Below are positions 52,929-61,869 of a DNA stretch of 64,000 nt, piece after piece. Location of the stretch: the NCBI GenBank assembly GCA_046048875.1, contig JBJOFG010000008.1, positions 1 through 64,000 of the forward strand. The letters are read 5' to 3'. The position numbers and the translations under genes are program-made. This stretch comes from CAIZGX01 sp046048875. Its GTDB lineage: Bacteria > Bacteroidota > Bacteroidia > Flavobacteriales_D > Sanyastnellaceae. The number at the start of each line of letters is the position of its first letter. Position 1 is the first letter of the stretch. Under the pieces are notes generated by a model. It saw nothing but the letters and a program-made list of their open reading frames with translations. It ran no database searches and was not told the DNA's origin.

Positions 52929-55133
52929 ATGATTACAGCGACAGAAATGGCTCCTAAAGAGGCCTTGAAATATTTTTTTGGTTTTTCGAATTTTAAAGGT
53001 TTACAGCAAGATGTTATTGATAACGTTCTTGCTGGGAATGATACTTTCGTAATCATGCCAACAGGGGGCGGAAAGTCTTTGTGTTACCAACTGCCTGCTT
53101 TAATGTTGGAGGGAACGGCAATTGTTGTTTCTCCGCTTATCGCTCTCATGAAAAACCAGGTAGATGCCATGCGCGGTTTCTCGAATGAAGAAGGAATAGC
53201 ACACGTCATCAATTCTTCACTAAACAAAAGCGAGATAACGCAAGTGAAGAAGGATATGCTTAGTGGTAAAACAAAACTCTTATATGTTGCACCTGAGTCT
53301 TTAACAAAAGAGGAGAATATCGAATTCCTTCGCACGTGCAAAATCTCTTTTGTTGCTATTGACGAGGCGCACTGTATTTCAGAATGGGGACATGACTTCA
53401 GACCTGAGTACAGAAGAATCAAAAACATTATTCAGCAGATTGCGGATCTGCCTGTTATGGCACTTACAGCCACTGCTACACCTAAGGTGCAATTAGATAT
53501 TCAGAAGAATTTGGGAATGGTAGACGCGAAAGTTTTCAAGTCTTCCTTCAACCGTGAAAATTTATATTACGAAGTTCGTCCAAAGGTAAACGTTGGAAAA
53601 CAAATCATTCAATTTATAAAGGGCAACGCAGGCAAGAGCGGAATCGTTTATTGTTTGTCGAGAAAGAAAACAGAAGAAATCGCAGAGTTGCTTGTAGCCA
53701 ATGGTATTAAGGCACTTTCATATCATGCAGGAATGGACAGCCATCAGCGTAACGATGTGCAAGACAAATTCCTGATGCAAGATGTGGATGTCATTGTAGC
53801 AACCATTGCATTCGGAATGGGTATCGATAAGCCGGATGTTCGTTTTGTGATTCATCATGACATTCCGAAAAGTTTAGAGAGTTATTACCAAGAAACAGGA
53901 CGCGCGGGAAGAGATGGAGGAGAAGGACATTGTTTGGCGTTCTATTCTCCAAAGGATGTAGAAAAACTAGAAAAGTTTCTTCATGGAAAGCCAGTGGCCG
54001 AGCAGGAAATAGGAATGTTACTTCTTCAGGAAGTGATGGCATATGCAGAAACGGCCATGAGTCGCAGAAAATACTTGCTTCACTATTTTGGTGAGGAATG
54101 GGATGAAGTAACCGGAGAGGGTGCGGGCATGGATGATAACTCGCGCAAGCCGAAGGAAATATTCGATGCCACAGAAGATGTAAAGTTGGTTTTGGAATGC
54201 ATAAAGGCATTCAAAGAAACACACAAGGCCAAATTCATTGCGAATGTTTTGTGTGGAATTAATAACGCTGAAGTTTCAACCTATAAGGCTGACAAACATA
54301 AATTGTTTGGCGCGGGTAAGGAAGAGACGGACAAGCACTGGAACGCTATTATGCGTCAACTCTTGGTGAAGAATTTGATTCGTAAAGAAATTGAAACTTA
54401 CGGAACGTTAAAATTGACCTCTGAAGGAACTGATTTCTTGAAGTCGCCCTTCCAAATGGATTTAGTGAAAGAAGAGGAAATTGGAGAGACAGACGATGAC
54501 GGTGAATTGATTCATGCGGTTAAGGCAGCGGGATCTGGAGCGGCTGACGAAACACTTTTCTTAATGTTGAAAGAGCTTCGTCAGAAGGTTTCAAAAGAAA
54601 AGGGTCTTCCTCCTTATGTGATTTTTTCGGAACCTTCTTTAGAAGAAATGGCTACGCAATATCCAATTACTATCGACGAGCTCTCGCACGTTGGTGGTGT
54701 TGGAAAAGGAAAGGCTATGAAGTTTGGTCCCGTTTTCCTAGCCTTGATCAAGAAATACGTAGAGGACAATGACATTGAACGTCCAGAGGATTTTGTATTG
54801 AAGAGTGCTCACGCGAAGAGCAGTCACAAGATTAAGATTATTCAGAATGTTGACAAGCGCATCCCTCTATTCGATATTGCGAAGGGAATCGGGAAAACGT
54901 ACGCCGAGTTAATTGAAGAAATAGAAACCATTGTTCACGCGGGTACCCGCTTGGATATTCAATATTTCATCGATGATGAAATTGATGAAGATGCTCAAGA
55001 TGAAATCATGGAGTATTTCATGCAATCGGAAACAGACGATATTTTAGAGGCCGAAGAATATTTCGACGGTGATTACGAAGAAGAAATTCTTCGCTTGATG
55101 CGCATTAAGTTTCATTCAGAAATAGGGAATTAA
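52929..55133 (+). CDS. recQ: ATP-dependent DNA helicase RecQ (zinc-site cysteines absent)
   Basis: About 734 residues from ATG 52929 (MITATEMAPKEALKYFFGF); the frame extends 38 codons upstream but this part is not family-like. The P-loop TGGGKS is at residues 45-50, the DEAH box is AIDEAHCISEWGHDFRPEYR, and motif VI is QETGRAGRDG. An HRDC-like domain (~575-655; DELSHVGGVGKGKAMKFG) is followed by a C-terminal acidic extension. The four Cys of the RecQ zinc site are not present: the region reads AMSRRKYLLHYFGEEWDEVTG. It unwinds DNA in replication-fork repair. Confidence 0.93.
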   Translation: MITATEMAPKEALKYFFGFSNFKGLQQDVIDNVLAGNDTFVIMPTGGGKSLCYQLPALMLEGTAIVVSPLIALMKNQVDAMRGFSNEEGIAHVINSSLNKSEITQVKKDMLSGKTKLLYVAPESLTKEENIEFLRTCKISFVAIDEAHCISEWGHDFRPEYRRIKNIIQQIADLPVMALTATATPKVQLDIQKNLGMVDAKVFKSSFNRENLYYEVRPKVNVGKQIIQFIKGNAGKSGIVYCLSRKKTEEIAELLVANGIKALSYHAGMDSHQRNDVQDKFLMQDVDVIVATIAFGMGIDKPDVRFVIHHDIPKSLESYYQETGRAGRDGGEGHCLAFYSPKDVEKLEKFLHGKPVAEQEIGMLLLQEVMAYAETAMSRRKYLLHYFGEEWDEVTGEGAGMDDNSRKPKEIFDATEDVKLVLECIKAFKETHKAKFIANVLCGINNAEVSTYKADKHKLFGAGKEETDKHWNAIMRQLLVKNLIRKEIETYGTLKLTSEGTDFLKSPFQMDLVKEEEIGETDDDGELIHAVKAAGSGAADETLFLMLKELRQKVSKEKGLPPYVIFSEPSLEEMATQYPITIDELSHVGGVGKGKAMKFGPVFLALIKKYVEDNDIERPEDFVLKSAHAKSSHKIKIIQNVDKRIPLFDIAKGIGKTYAELIEEIETIVHAGTRLDIQYFIDDEIDEDAQDEIMEYFMQSETDDILEAEEYFDGDYEEEILRLMRIKFHSEIGN

Positions 55134-55149
55134 TTCCCTATTTCTTTTT
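55118..55149 (+). terminator. Terminator after recQ, overlapping its stop codon
   Basis: A 28-base perfect palindrome (55118-55145) forming a 12-bp stem with a TTAA loop, followed by TTTTC. The recQ stop codon is inside the hairpin. Confidence 0.75.
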
Positions 55150-55157
55150 CAATTCTT

Positions 55158-56933
55158 TTAGAAACAATATTTTCCGGCTGCAATCAATTCAGCTGCAACA
55201 ACGCGTCTTCCTTCTTTAGTGTTGAAAGGTTCTGTTTTCGTGAATCGTCGCAAGCCCATCATCATCATTCGTTGCTCATCGCCTTCAACAAATGAATTCA
55301 ATGCATCTTTTCCAGCTTTGTGAATGTTATCCGCAAGATCGGTTACCAACGTTTGCATCATAGCAATTTGACTGGCTGAATTTTCTGCGCCTTTGAGCTG
55401 AACTCTTTTTTGTGTTCGCAGAACTGTACTTTCCGCAACGTACGTCCAGATTGCCATGTCTGCGATGTTCATGAGTATCTCTTGTTCTTTCGCTAATTGC
55501 ATCATGAGTTTTTGAGCTGCACTTCCTGCGATCATAAGCACGGCCTTTTTGAAGTTTTCGATGTAACTTAAGTAGCGTTCGAAAACATCTTCACTCGGTT
55601 CAGAAAAGTCTGGAATAGACATAAGTTCATTGGCCACATTCATGGCAGGAGTCATGAGATCCAATTCGCCTTTCATGGCTTTCTTCAGAAGCATGTCTAC
55701 GATAAGCATGCGATTGATTTCATTCGTTCCTTCAAAAATTCGATTGATGCGCGAGTCGCGATAAGCGCGCTCAACCCGTGACTCTGCGCTGTATCCCATT
55801 CCGCCATACACTTGGACAGCTTCATCTACAACATAATCGAGTGTTTCACTGCCGTATACTTTTAGTATAGCACATTCAGGAGCAAATGCAGCAATGCCTT
55901 TCAGTACAGCAGTGCCTTTCTCCATGCCAGTTTCGGATAAACCAACAATGGAGTCGTCGATGTTTTGAGTTGCGCGATACAATGCAGATTCTGTTGCGTA
56001 GCAACGAATGGCCATCTCGGCAAGTTTGTGACGGATTGCACCGTATTTCGAAATGGATCTTCCAAATTGTTCACGTGCAATGGCATATTGTAAAGCGTCT
56101 GTTACCGTGGCTTTCGCACCACCCATAACGGCTCCAGCCAATTTGATTCTTCCGATGTTCAGGATGTTTACGGCGATTTTGAAACCGTTTTGACGCTCAC
56201 TCAACATGTTTTCGACAGGTACTAAAACATCGTTGAAGAAAACTTGACGGGTGGAAGATCCTTTGATTCCCATCTTCTTTTCCTCTGGGTTCAATGAGAT
56301 ACCTGGCATGTCTTTGTGAAGTAGAAATGCTGTTAAATTTTCGTCGTCTTCAATTTTCGCGAACACCGTGAACACATCGGCGAATCCCGCATTGGTAATC
56401 CACATTTTTTGTCCGGAAATTTTGTAATGTTTTCCGTCTTCTGTTAATGTCGCTTTTGTTTTTCCTGAATTAGCATCACTGCCCGAGTTAGGTTCGGTTA
56501 GGCAGTAACACGCAAACCATTCGCCCGTTGAAAGTTTAGAGACGAAGACCTTTTTTTGTTCTTCATTACCATAATACAGAACAGGCAAAGTTCCAATTCC
56601 TGTGTGTGCGCCATAGGCTACCGAGAACGAATGACCTGCGCCGAGCGTCTCAGTACAAAGCATGGTGGTTTTAAAATCCATACCCATTCCATTTAAATCT
56701 TGAGGAACGGAAATTCCGAGCAATCCGAGTTCTCCTGCTTTGTGCATGACAGATTGCATGAGTCCTTCTTCCAAGTTGTCGAGACGGTCCAGAATTGGAG
56801 TGATTTCGTTGTTCACGAAATCATCACACATTTGTTTCATCATCATTTGTTCTTCGTTCCATTCTTCTGGAATGAAAATCTCTGATGAAGCTGTTTTGCG
56901 AATTAAAAATTCTCCTCCTGTAATTGGTTTCAT
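55158..56933 (-). CDS. Acyl-CoA dehydrogenase
   Basis: A 591-residue flavoenzyme from ATG 56933 (MKPITGGEFLIRKTASS). The open frame upstream overlaps the thiolase end. It has ACAD motifs YCLTEPNSGSDANSGKTKA (FAD-binding), GSSTRQVFFNDVLVPVENML, and the catalytic-Glu segment RIFEGTNEINRM. The C-terminal extension beyond ~430 residues resembles the long VLCAD/ACAD9-type enzymes. It catalyses the first oxidation of fatty acyl-CoA. It is last in the beta-oxidation operon. Confidence 0.94.
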   Translation of the reverse strand: MKPITGGEFLIRKTASSEIFIPEEWNEEQMMMKQMCDDFVNNEITPILDRLDNLEEGLMQSVMHKAGELGLLGISVPQDLNGMGMDFKTTMLCTETLGAGHSFSVAYGAHTGIGTLPVLYYGNEEQKKVFVSKLSTGEWFACYCLTEPNSGSDANSGKTKATLTEDGKHYKISGQKMWITNAGFADVFTVFAKIEDDENLTAFLLHKDMPGISLNPEEKKMGIKGSSTRQVFFNDVLVPVENMLSERQNGFKIAVNILNIGRIKLAGAVMGGAKATVTDALQYAIAREQFGRSISKYGAIRHKLAEMAIRCYATESALYRATQNIDDSIVGLSETGMEKGTAVLKGIAAFAPECAILKVYGSETLDYVVDEAVQVYGGMGYSAESRVERAYRDSRINRIFEGTNEINRMLIVDMLLKKAMKGELDLMTPAMNVANELMSIPDFSEPSEDVFERYLSYIENFKKAVLMIAGSAAQKLMMQLAKEQEILMNIADMAIWTYVAESTVLRTQKRVQLKGAENSASQIAMMQTLVTDLADNIHKAGKDALNSFVEGDEQRMMMMGLRRFTKTEPFNTKEGRRVVAAELIAAGKYCF

Positions 56934-56944
56934 AATGTGTTTTT

Positions 56945-58120
56945 TTAAAATCTTTCGAATACTCCGGCGGCACCCTGTCCTGTGCCAACGCACATAGTAA
57001 CTACGCCGTATTTTTCATTTCTTCTGTTCAAATCGTTGAGCAATTGCACAGTGAGTTTTCCGCCTGTGCATCCGAGTGGGTGTCCAAGTGCAATGGCTCC
57101 ACCGTTGATATTTGTTCTTGCTGGATCTAAACCAAGATGATTGATGACGGCCACACTTTGTGAAGCGAATGCTTCATTCAATTCGAATAAATCAATGTCG
57201 CTTTGTTTTATTCCCGCCGCTTCCAATGCTTTTGGAATGGCGTAAATAGGACCAACGCCCATGATGCGCGGTGCGATTGCGGCAACCGAATAACTTTTCA
57301 ATTGCGCGATAGGAGTGAGGTTGTGTTTTTTCATGAATGCCTCGGAGCAAACCATTACGAAAGCAGCACCGTCTGAGGTTTGCGAAGCATTCCCAGCTGT
57401 CACCGAACCATTCATAGCGAAGACGGGTTTCAGTTTTGAAAGCGCATCGATGGTTGTGCCTGCACGTGGCCCTTCGTCGATGGTAACAGTGGTTGTGCGA
57501 GCTTGTCTTTTTTCTTTTTCATCAAGAAAAATTTCTTCGACTTCAATGGGAGCAATCCCCGAAGCGAAGTGTCCGGCTGCGATGGCTTCCAACGCTTTTC
57601 GGTGTGAATGAAAAGCGAATTCGTCTTGCATTTCGCGCGAAATTTTGTATTCATTCGCAACGGCTTCTGCCGTGAGGCCCATTCCCCAATACCAATCGGG
57701 GTGTTCTTTTGCAACTTTCGGGTGGGGAACAATGCGCCAGCCGCCGAACGGAATGGGCGACATGGTTTCCACACCTCCAGCAATGATGCAATCGGCCATT
57801 CCGGAGTGAATCTTTGCGCTGGCAAGCGCAATGGTTTCAAGTCCACTTGAACAATATCTGTTCACGGTCATCCCAGGAACTTTTTCGGTATTCAATCCCA
57901 TTAAAGAAATCATACGTCCAATGTTCAACCCTTGCTCTGCTTCGGGCGTAGCGTTTCCTACAATGACATCGTTAATTTCATCCTTGTCTACTTGCGGAAA
58001 GTCTTTCATTAAATGTTGAATGACTTGCGCCGCCAATTCGTCGGCACGCATGGATTTGAAAATCCCTTTTTGCGCTTTTCCTACTGCCGATCTGTAACCC
58101 CCAACTATGTATGCGTTCAT
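56945..58120 (-). CDS. fadA: Acetyl-CoA C-acyltransferase (beta-ketothiolase)
   Basis: A 391-residue thiolase. The nucleophile Cys is in VNRYCSSGLETIALA, the catalytic His in GHPLGCTGG, and the second Cys in CVGTGQGAAGVFE. It cleaves 3-ketoacyl-CoA to acetyl-CoA. It lies between the bifunctional beta-oxidation gene (4-base gap) and acyl-CoA dehydrogenase. Confidence 0.95.
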   Translation of the reverse strand: MNAYIVGGYRSAVGKAQKGIFKSMRADELAAQVIQHLMKDFPQVDKDEINDVIVGNATPEAEQGLNIGRMISLMGLNTEKVPGMTVNRYCSSGLETIALASAKIHSGMADCIIAGGVETMSPIPFGGWRIVPHPKVAKEHPDWYWGMGLTAEAVANEYKISREMQDEFAFHSHRKALEAIAAGHFASGIAPIEVEEIFLDEKEKRQARTTTVTIDEGPRAGTTIDALSKLKPVFAMNGSVTAGNASQTSDGAAFVMVCSEAFMKKHNLTPIAQLKSYSVAAIAPRIMGVGPIYAIPKALEAAGIKQSDIDLFELNEAFASQSVAVINHLGLDPARTNINGGAIALGHPLGCTGGKLTVQLLNDLNRRNEKYGVVTMCVGTGQGAAGVFERF

Positions 58121-58124
58121 GGAA

Positions 58125-60473
58125 TTAGTTTCTTAAAATTTTTCCTGATTTAACAAGACTCTGCATGCGCTCGAGCGATTTGCGTTGCATGCACAATTCG
58201 AGAAATGCTTTTCGCTCTAAATCGAGGAGATATTGTTCGCTCACTTTCGTCGGTGCAGAAAGATCTCCTCCGCACATTACGAATCCTAGTTTTTCACTGA
58301 TCAACTGATCGTGTTCCGAAATGTAATTTCCAGATTTCATGGAAGAGGCTCCCGCGTATACAATTCCCAATCCTTCATTTCCTAAAACTGTTATGTCTTT
58401 GCGTTCCTGTGGTGCAGAATAACCAGCATGATGAAGACCGAGACAAACTTCTTTCGCTCGCATCAGTTGATGAGCGCGACTTACGCAAACTTCATCTTTC
58501 TCTCTGCTTAAGTATCCCAATTCAAAAGCTTCTTCTGCAGAGGTAGCCACTTTCGCTTGACCAACGGTTAAAAATCTATTGCGAAGAATATTCAAGCGAA
58601 TGTCACCCTCTTTCATTTCGTCTGAAGCGCGGAGCGCAAATTCTTTTGTGCCTGCTCCACCCGGAATGACGCCAACTCCCATTTCCACCAATCCCATGTA
58701 CGTCTCTGCATGAGCAACAGTTGCGTCTGAATGCATTGACATTTCGCAGGCACCGCCAAGTGCAAGACCATGTGGCGCAACAACAACGGGTATGTTCGAA
58801 TAGCGCAAGCGCATTACCGTCTTTTGGAAGTAGCGAACGGCCATGTCTAACTCTTCATATTCTTGCTCAACGGCGAACATGAAGATCATTCCCACGTTTG
58901 CACCTGCAGAGAAATTATCTCCTTGATTGTAGATGACCAAACCGTTGTATTTTTCTTCGGCAAGATCAATGGCTTTGTTAATGCCTGCAAGCACTTCGCC
59001 GCCAATGGTATTCATTTTTGTTTTCCACGAAAGAGCAAGAATTCCATCGCCGATGTGACGAATCACGCATGCGCTGTTAGTCCAAATAATTTCTTTGAAC
59101 GAATCCAATGCGCGAGCTTGATTGCTGATTGAAATTGGGGCGTATTTGTTTTCGTTTGGAAGGTATTGCTCTGGATTTTCTGAGTGCTTGTAAAATGAAG
59201 TGAATCCGTTTTTTTTCATTTCATGAATCCACGGTGCTACCGAATAGCCTTCATTCAACATATTGGTTAAACAGGCTTCGAATCCAAGTGTGTCCCACAA
59301 TTCAAAAGGACCGAGTTCCCATCCGAAACCCGCACGAAGAGCAGCATCTATGTCTTTCAGCTCATCTGCAATTTCATTCATTCTGAAACTCACGTAAGAG
59401 AATAATGCGTGCATCATTTTTTTATAAAATGCACCTGCCTTATCGTTTGAATTGTACAGATGTTTGAGTCGTGAAGGAAGATCATCGATCAATTTTGCAG
59501 CTTCGTAAGAAGCGAACTTCACTTTGTTTTGCTTGCGGTATTCGAGTGTGTTTAAATCGAGGACAAGAATTTCTTTTTCTCCGTTTTCTCCTTTCGTCTT
59601 TTTGTAAAACCCTTGTTTTGTCTTATCTCCTAACCACTGATTGGCAATCATGGTTTGAATGAATTCGGGCAATTCGAATAAGGCATGATGCTCGTCGTTT
59701 TTCGCAACGGCATGAAGTCCATTGGCCACATGCACCAAAGTATCGAGTCCAACAACGTCGCATGTTCTGAACGTGGCAGACTTCGGTCTGCCCATTATTG
59801 TTCCGCTAAGTTTATCTACTTCTTCAACGGTTAAATCAAGTTCTTTCATGCTGTGCAGCAACGCTTGAATGCTGAACACGCCAATTCGATTTGCAATGAA
59901 GGCTGGAGTGTCTTTGCACAACACAACTTCTTTTCCCAATTTCAAACTTCCAAATTCTTTCAAGAAAGAAATCAATTCAGGATTGGTTTCTTTGATGGGA
60001 ATGATTTCGAGCAAGCGCAAGTATCTTGGCGGATTGAAAAAGTGTGTGCCGGTAAAATTCTTTCTGAAATCTTCGCTTCTTCCTTCAGCAATAAGATGAA
60101 TTGGAATTCCGCTTGTGTTGGTGGAAACAATGCTTCCTGGTTTTCTGAATTGCTCTACTTTTTCGAAGAGACTTTGCTTGGGTTCGAGTTTTTCAATGAT
60201 TACTTCCATTACCCAATCGCAATTCGAAATATCCTTCAAATTGTCATCGAAATTTCCGGTCGTTATTCTCGAAGCGAATTTTTTGGAATAGATGGGTGAA
60301 GGGGAAGACTGCAGCGCATTCTTCAAAGATTCGTTCACGATTTTATTACGGTCATTCTCTTCAGAGACACGGTCGAGTAAAAGGACAGGAATTCCGCATT
60401 GTGCGAAATGGCAGGCAATACGCGATCCCATGATTCCAGAGCCAAGCACAGCAATTCTTTTTATAGTTTTCAT
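58125..60473 (-). CDS. FadN-type 3-hydroxyacyl-CoA dehydrogenase / enoyl-CoA hydratase
   Basis: A 782-residue protein. The NAD-dependent 3-hydroxyacyl-CoA dehydrogenase domain is N-terminal (IAVLGSGIMGSRIACHFAQCG, TNTSGIPI, GTHFFNPP; ~1-400). The crotonase/enoyl-CoA hydratase domain is C-terminal (~490-700; DNFSAGANVGMIF, GLALGGACEMSMHSD, VGVIPGGAGTKE). This order is opposite to E. coli FadB and like FadN of Bacillus. It performs the hydration and second oxidation of beta-oxidation. It is first in the three-gene operon. Confidence 0.93.
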   Translation of the reverse strand: MKTIKRIAVLGSGIMGSRIACHFAQCGIPVLLLDRVSEENDRNKIVNESLKNALQSSPSPIYSKKFASRITTGNFDDNLKDISNCDWVMEVIIEKLEPKQSLFEKVEQFRKPGSIVSTNTSGIPIHLIAEGRSEDFRKNFTGTHFFNPPRYLRLLEIIPIKETNPELISFLKEFGSLKLGKEVVLCKDTPAFIANRIGVFSIQALLHSMKELDLTVEEVDKLSGTIMGRPKSATFRTCDVVGLDTLVHVANGLHAVAKNDEHHALFELPEFIQTMIANQWLGDKTKQGFYKKTKGENGEKEILVLDLNTLEYRKQNKVKFASYEAAKLIDDLPSRLKHLYNSNDKAGAFYKKMMHALFSYVSFRMNEIADELKDIDAALRAGFGWELGPFELWDTLGFEACLTNMLNEGYSVAPWIHEMKKNGFTSFYKHSENPEQYLPNENKYAPISISNQARALDSFKEIIWTNSACVIRHIGDGILALSWKTKMNTIGGEVLAGINKAIDLAEEKYNGLVIYNQGDNFSAGANVGMIFMFAVEQEYEELDMAVRYFQKTVMRLRYSNIPVVVAPHGLALGGACEMSMHSDATVAHAETYMGLVEMGVGVIPGGAGTKEFALRASDEMKEGDIRLNILRNRFLTVGQAKVATSAEEAFELGYLSREKDEVCVSRAHQLMRAKEVCLGLHHAGYSAPQERKDITVLGNEGLGIVYAGASSMKSGNYISEHDQLISEKLGFVMCGGDLSAPTKVSEQYLLDLERKAFLELCMQRKSLERMQSLVKSGKILRN

Positions 60474-60522
60474 TTTGGTGAATTAGCAAGATGAAGGTAA
60501 GCTTTCTTTCCTTCAACTTGAA

Positions 60523-61266
60523 TTATAGAAATATGATTTCTTTCATGTAGAAACCTAACAAAGATTGGTCTTCTTTTTTGACAATCAATTTCCCGTCGGC
60601 TTCCACGCGAATTATTTTTCCTGAAAATACTTCATCGTCTTTTGCGATACGATAGACGTTGTTTTTATTTTTTTGGAAAAGCAGGTCATGATATTGGAGG
60701 TCAATTTCCTCCCAGTTTTTTTCTTCCAAATAGAATAAATTATAAGCCATTTGCTTTCGAAGCAAATTCAGAAAGGATGAAATGCTTGGAATTTCTGGGG
60801 TGTACTTGGAAAGGCAAGTGGCATTTCCAATTGGGGCAGTGGAAAAATTGAGTCCGATTCCAATGAGGGAATAATGGAGTTGTTGGTCGCTCCAAGAGTT
60901 CTCGATGAGTATTCCTCCAATCTTTTTTCCTTCAACATAAATATCGTTAGGCCATTTGATCTGGACATACTTGATTTCAAGTTGAATGAGAGTTTTTGCG
61001 ACTTGTAAGGCCGACCATTTGCTCAAGTAGAAGATATCTTCTGCTTTAATTGGGGTCTTCAGAATAAGAGTTCCAAGGAAGGAAGTTCCTGCATCGGCGA
61101 GCCATTTATTGTCACGCTGACCGCGTCCTGCCGCTTGAAAATCGGCAGTTATGGCAGTTCCGCTTTGGGTTTCTGGCAGTTTTGCAATTGTGGAAGCATA
61201 GTTGTTTGTGCTATCGAGCTGCTCGAAATGGTAATGTGCGGATTGTTCAAACAAGGACTCTTTCAA
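60523..61266 (-). CDS. birA: Biotin-[acetyl-CoA-carboxylase] ligase
   Basis: A 247-residue protein with GRGQRDNKWLADAGTSFLGTL (biotinyl-AMP binding), KWPNDIYVEGKKIGGILIE, and a C-terminal SH3-like domain. The N-terminal HTH of E. coli BirA is absent, so it is the non-regulatory form. The start is TTG 61266 (LKESLFEQSAHYHFEQLDSTN); no ATG is available in the family N-terminus. It attaches biotin to carboxylase subunits. Confidence 0.92.
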   Translation of the reverse strand: MKESLFEQSAHYHFEQLDSTNNYASTIAKLPETQSGTAITADFQAAGRGQRDNKWLADAGTSFLGTLILKTPIKAEDIFYLSKWSALQVAKTLIQLEIKYVQIKWPNDIYVEGKKIGGILIENSWSDQQLHYSLIGIGLNFSTAPIGNATCLSKYTPEIPSISSFLNLLRKQMAYNLFYLEEKNWEEIDLQYHDLLFQKNKNNVYRIAKDDEVFSGKIIRVEADGKLIVKKEDQSLLGFYMKEIIFL

Positions 61267-61310
61267 TGCAGAAAACTTAAAGATTACAACGAAATTACGC
61301 CGTAGCGGAA

Positions 61311-61318
61311 TACCTTTG
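61311..61318 (+). promoter_or_regulatory. -7 promoter element (TACCTTTG) for rsfS-ftsH
   Basis: A perfect TAnnTTTG, 17 bases before the rsfS ATG at 61336. Confidence 0.6.
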
Positions 61319-61335
61319 CTACAGAAGAATAAAAA

Positions 61336-61869
61336 ATGAAGAAAAAAGCAGCAAGTAAAAGTAACGATGATGCATTGTTATTTTCCATTATTGAAGGAAT
61401 AGAAGAAGTAAAAGGTCACGATATTAAGATTCTTGATTTGCGAAACATTGAATCTGCTATTGCAGATTACTTTGTTGTTTGCACAGGTACAAGTACAACG
61501 CAAGTTGAAGCAATCGCGAGAAGCGCTGAGAATTTCACAAGAAAAGAATTAGACGAGAAGCCTCGTCGTGTTGAGGGGTTGCGCAATGCACAGTGGGTGT
61601 TGATGGATTATTTCTCAATCATTGTCCACATATTCTACGAGCCGATGCGCGATCATTACGACATTGAAGGTTTATGGGCAGATGCTGATGAGATGGCCTT
61701 ACCAAAGAAAGTAAAGCCTAAGGCAGAGCCAAAGCTTAAGGCAGCGGTTAAAGCCAAAGCAGAACCAAAGGCGAAAGCTGCAGCGAAACCAAAGGCTGAA
61801 CCAAAAGCGAAGGCGGCTGTTAAAACTAAAGCGGTAACTACGAAAAAAGCAAAATCAAAAGATGAGTGA
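61336..61869 (+). CDS. rsfS: Ribosome silencing factor with long Lys/Ala-rich tail
   Basis: A 177-residue protein. The RsfS domain (~12-118; DIKILDLRNIESAIADYFVVCTGTS, PRRVEGLRNAQWVLMDYFSIIVHIFYEPMRDHYDIEGLW) is complete. Residues ~125-177 are a low-complexity tail of repeated Lys-Ala-Pro-Glu units (AEPKAKAAAKPKAEPKA). The usual protein is only ~105-125 residues. RsfS binds ribosomal protein uL14 to block subunit joining in slow growth. The last 8 bases overlap ftsH. Confidence 0.93.
   Translation: MKKKAASKSNDDALLFSIIEGIEEVKGHDIKILDLRNIESAIADYFVVCTGTSTTQVEAIARSAENFTRKELDEKPRRVEGLRNAQWVLMDYFSIIVHIFYEPMRDHYDIEGLWADADEMALPKKVKPKAEPKLKAAVKAKAEPKAKAAAKPKAEPKAKAAVKTKAVTTKKAKSKDE

Noticed and set aside
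61700..61850. Short repeats that could look like a CRISPR or satellite array
   Set aside because: They are codons of the Lys/Ala-rich RsfS tail with no regular spacer.
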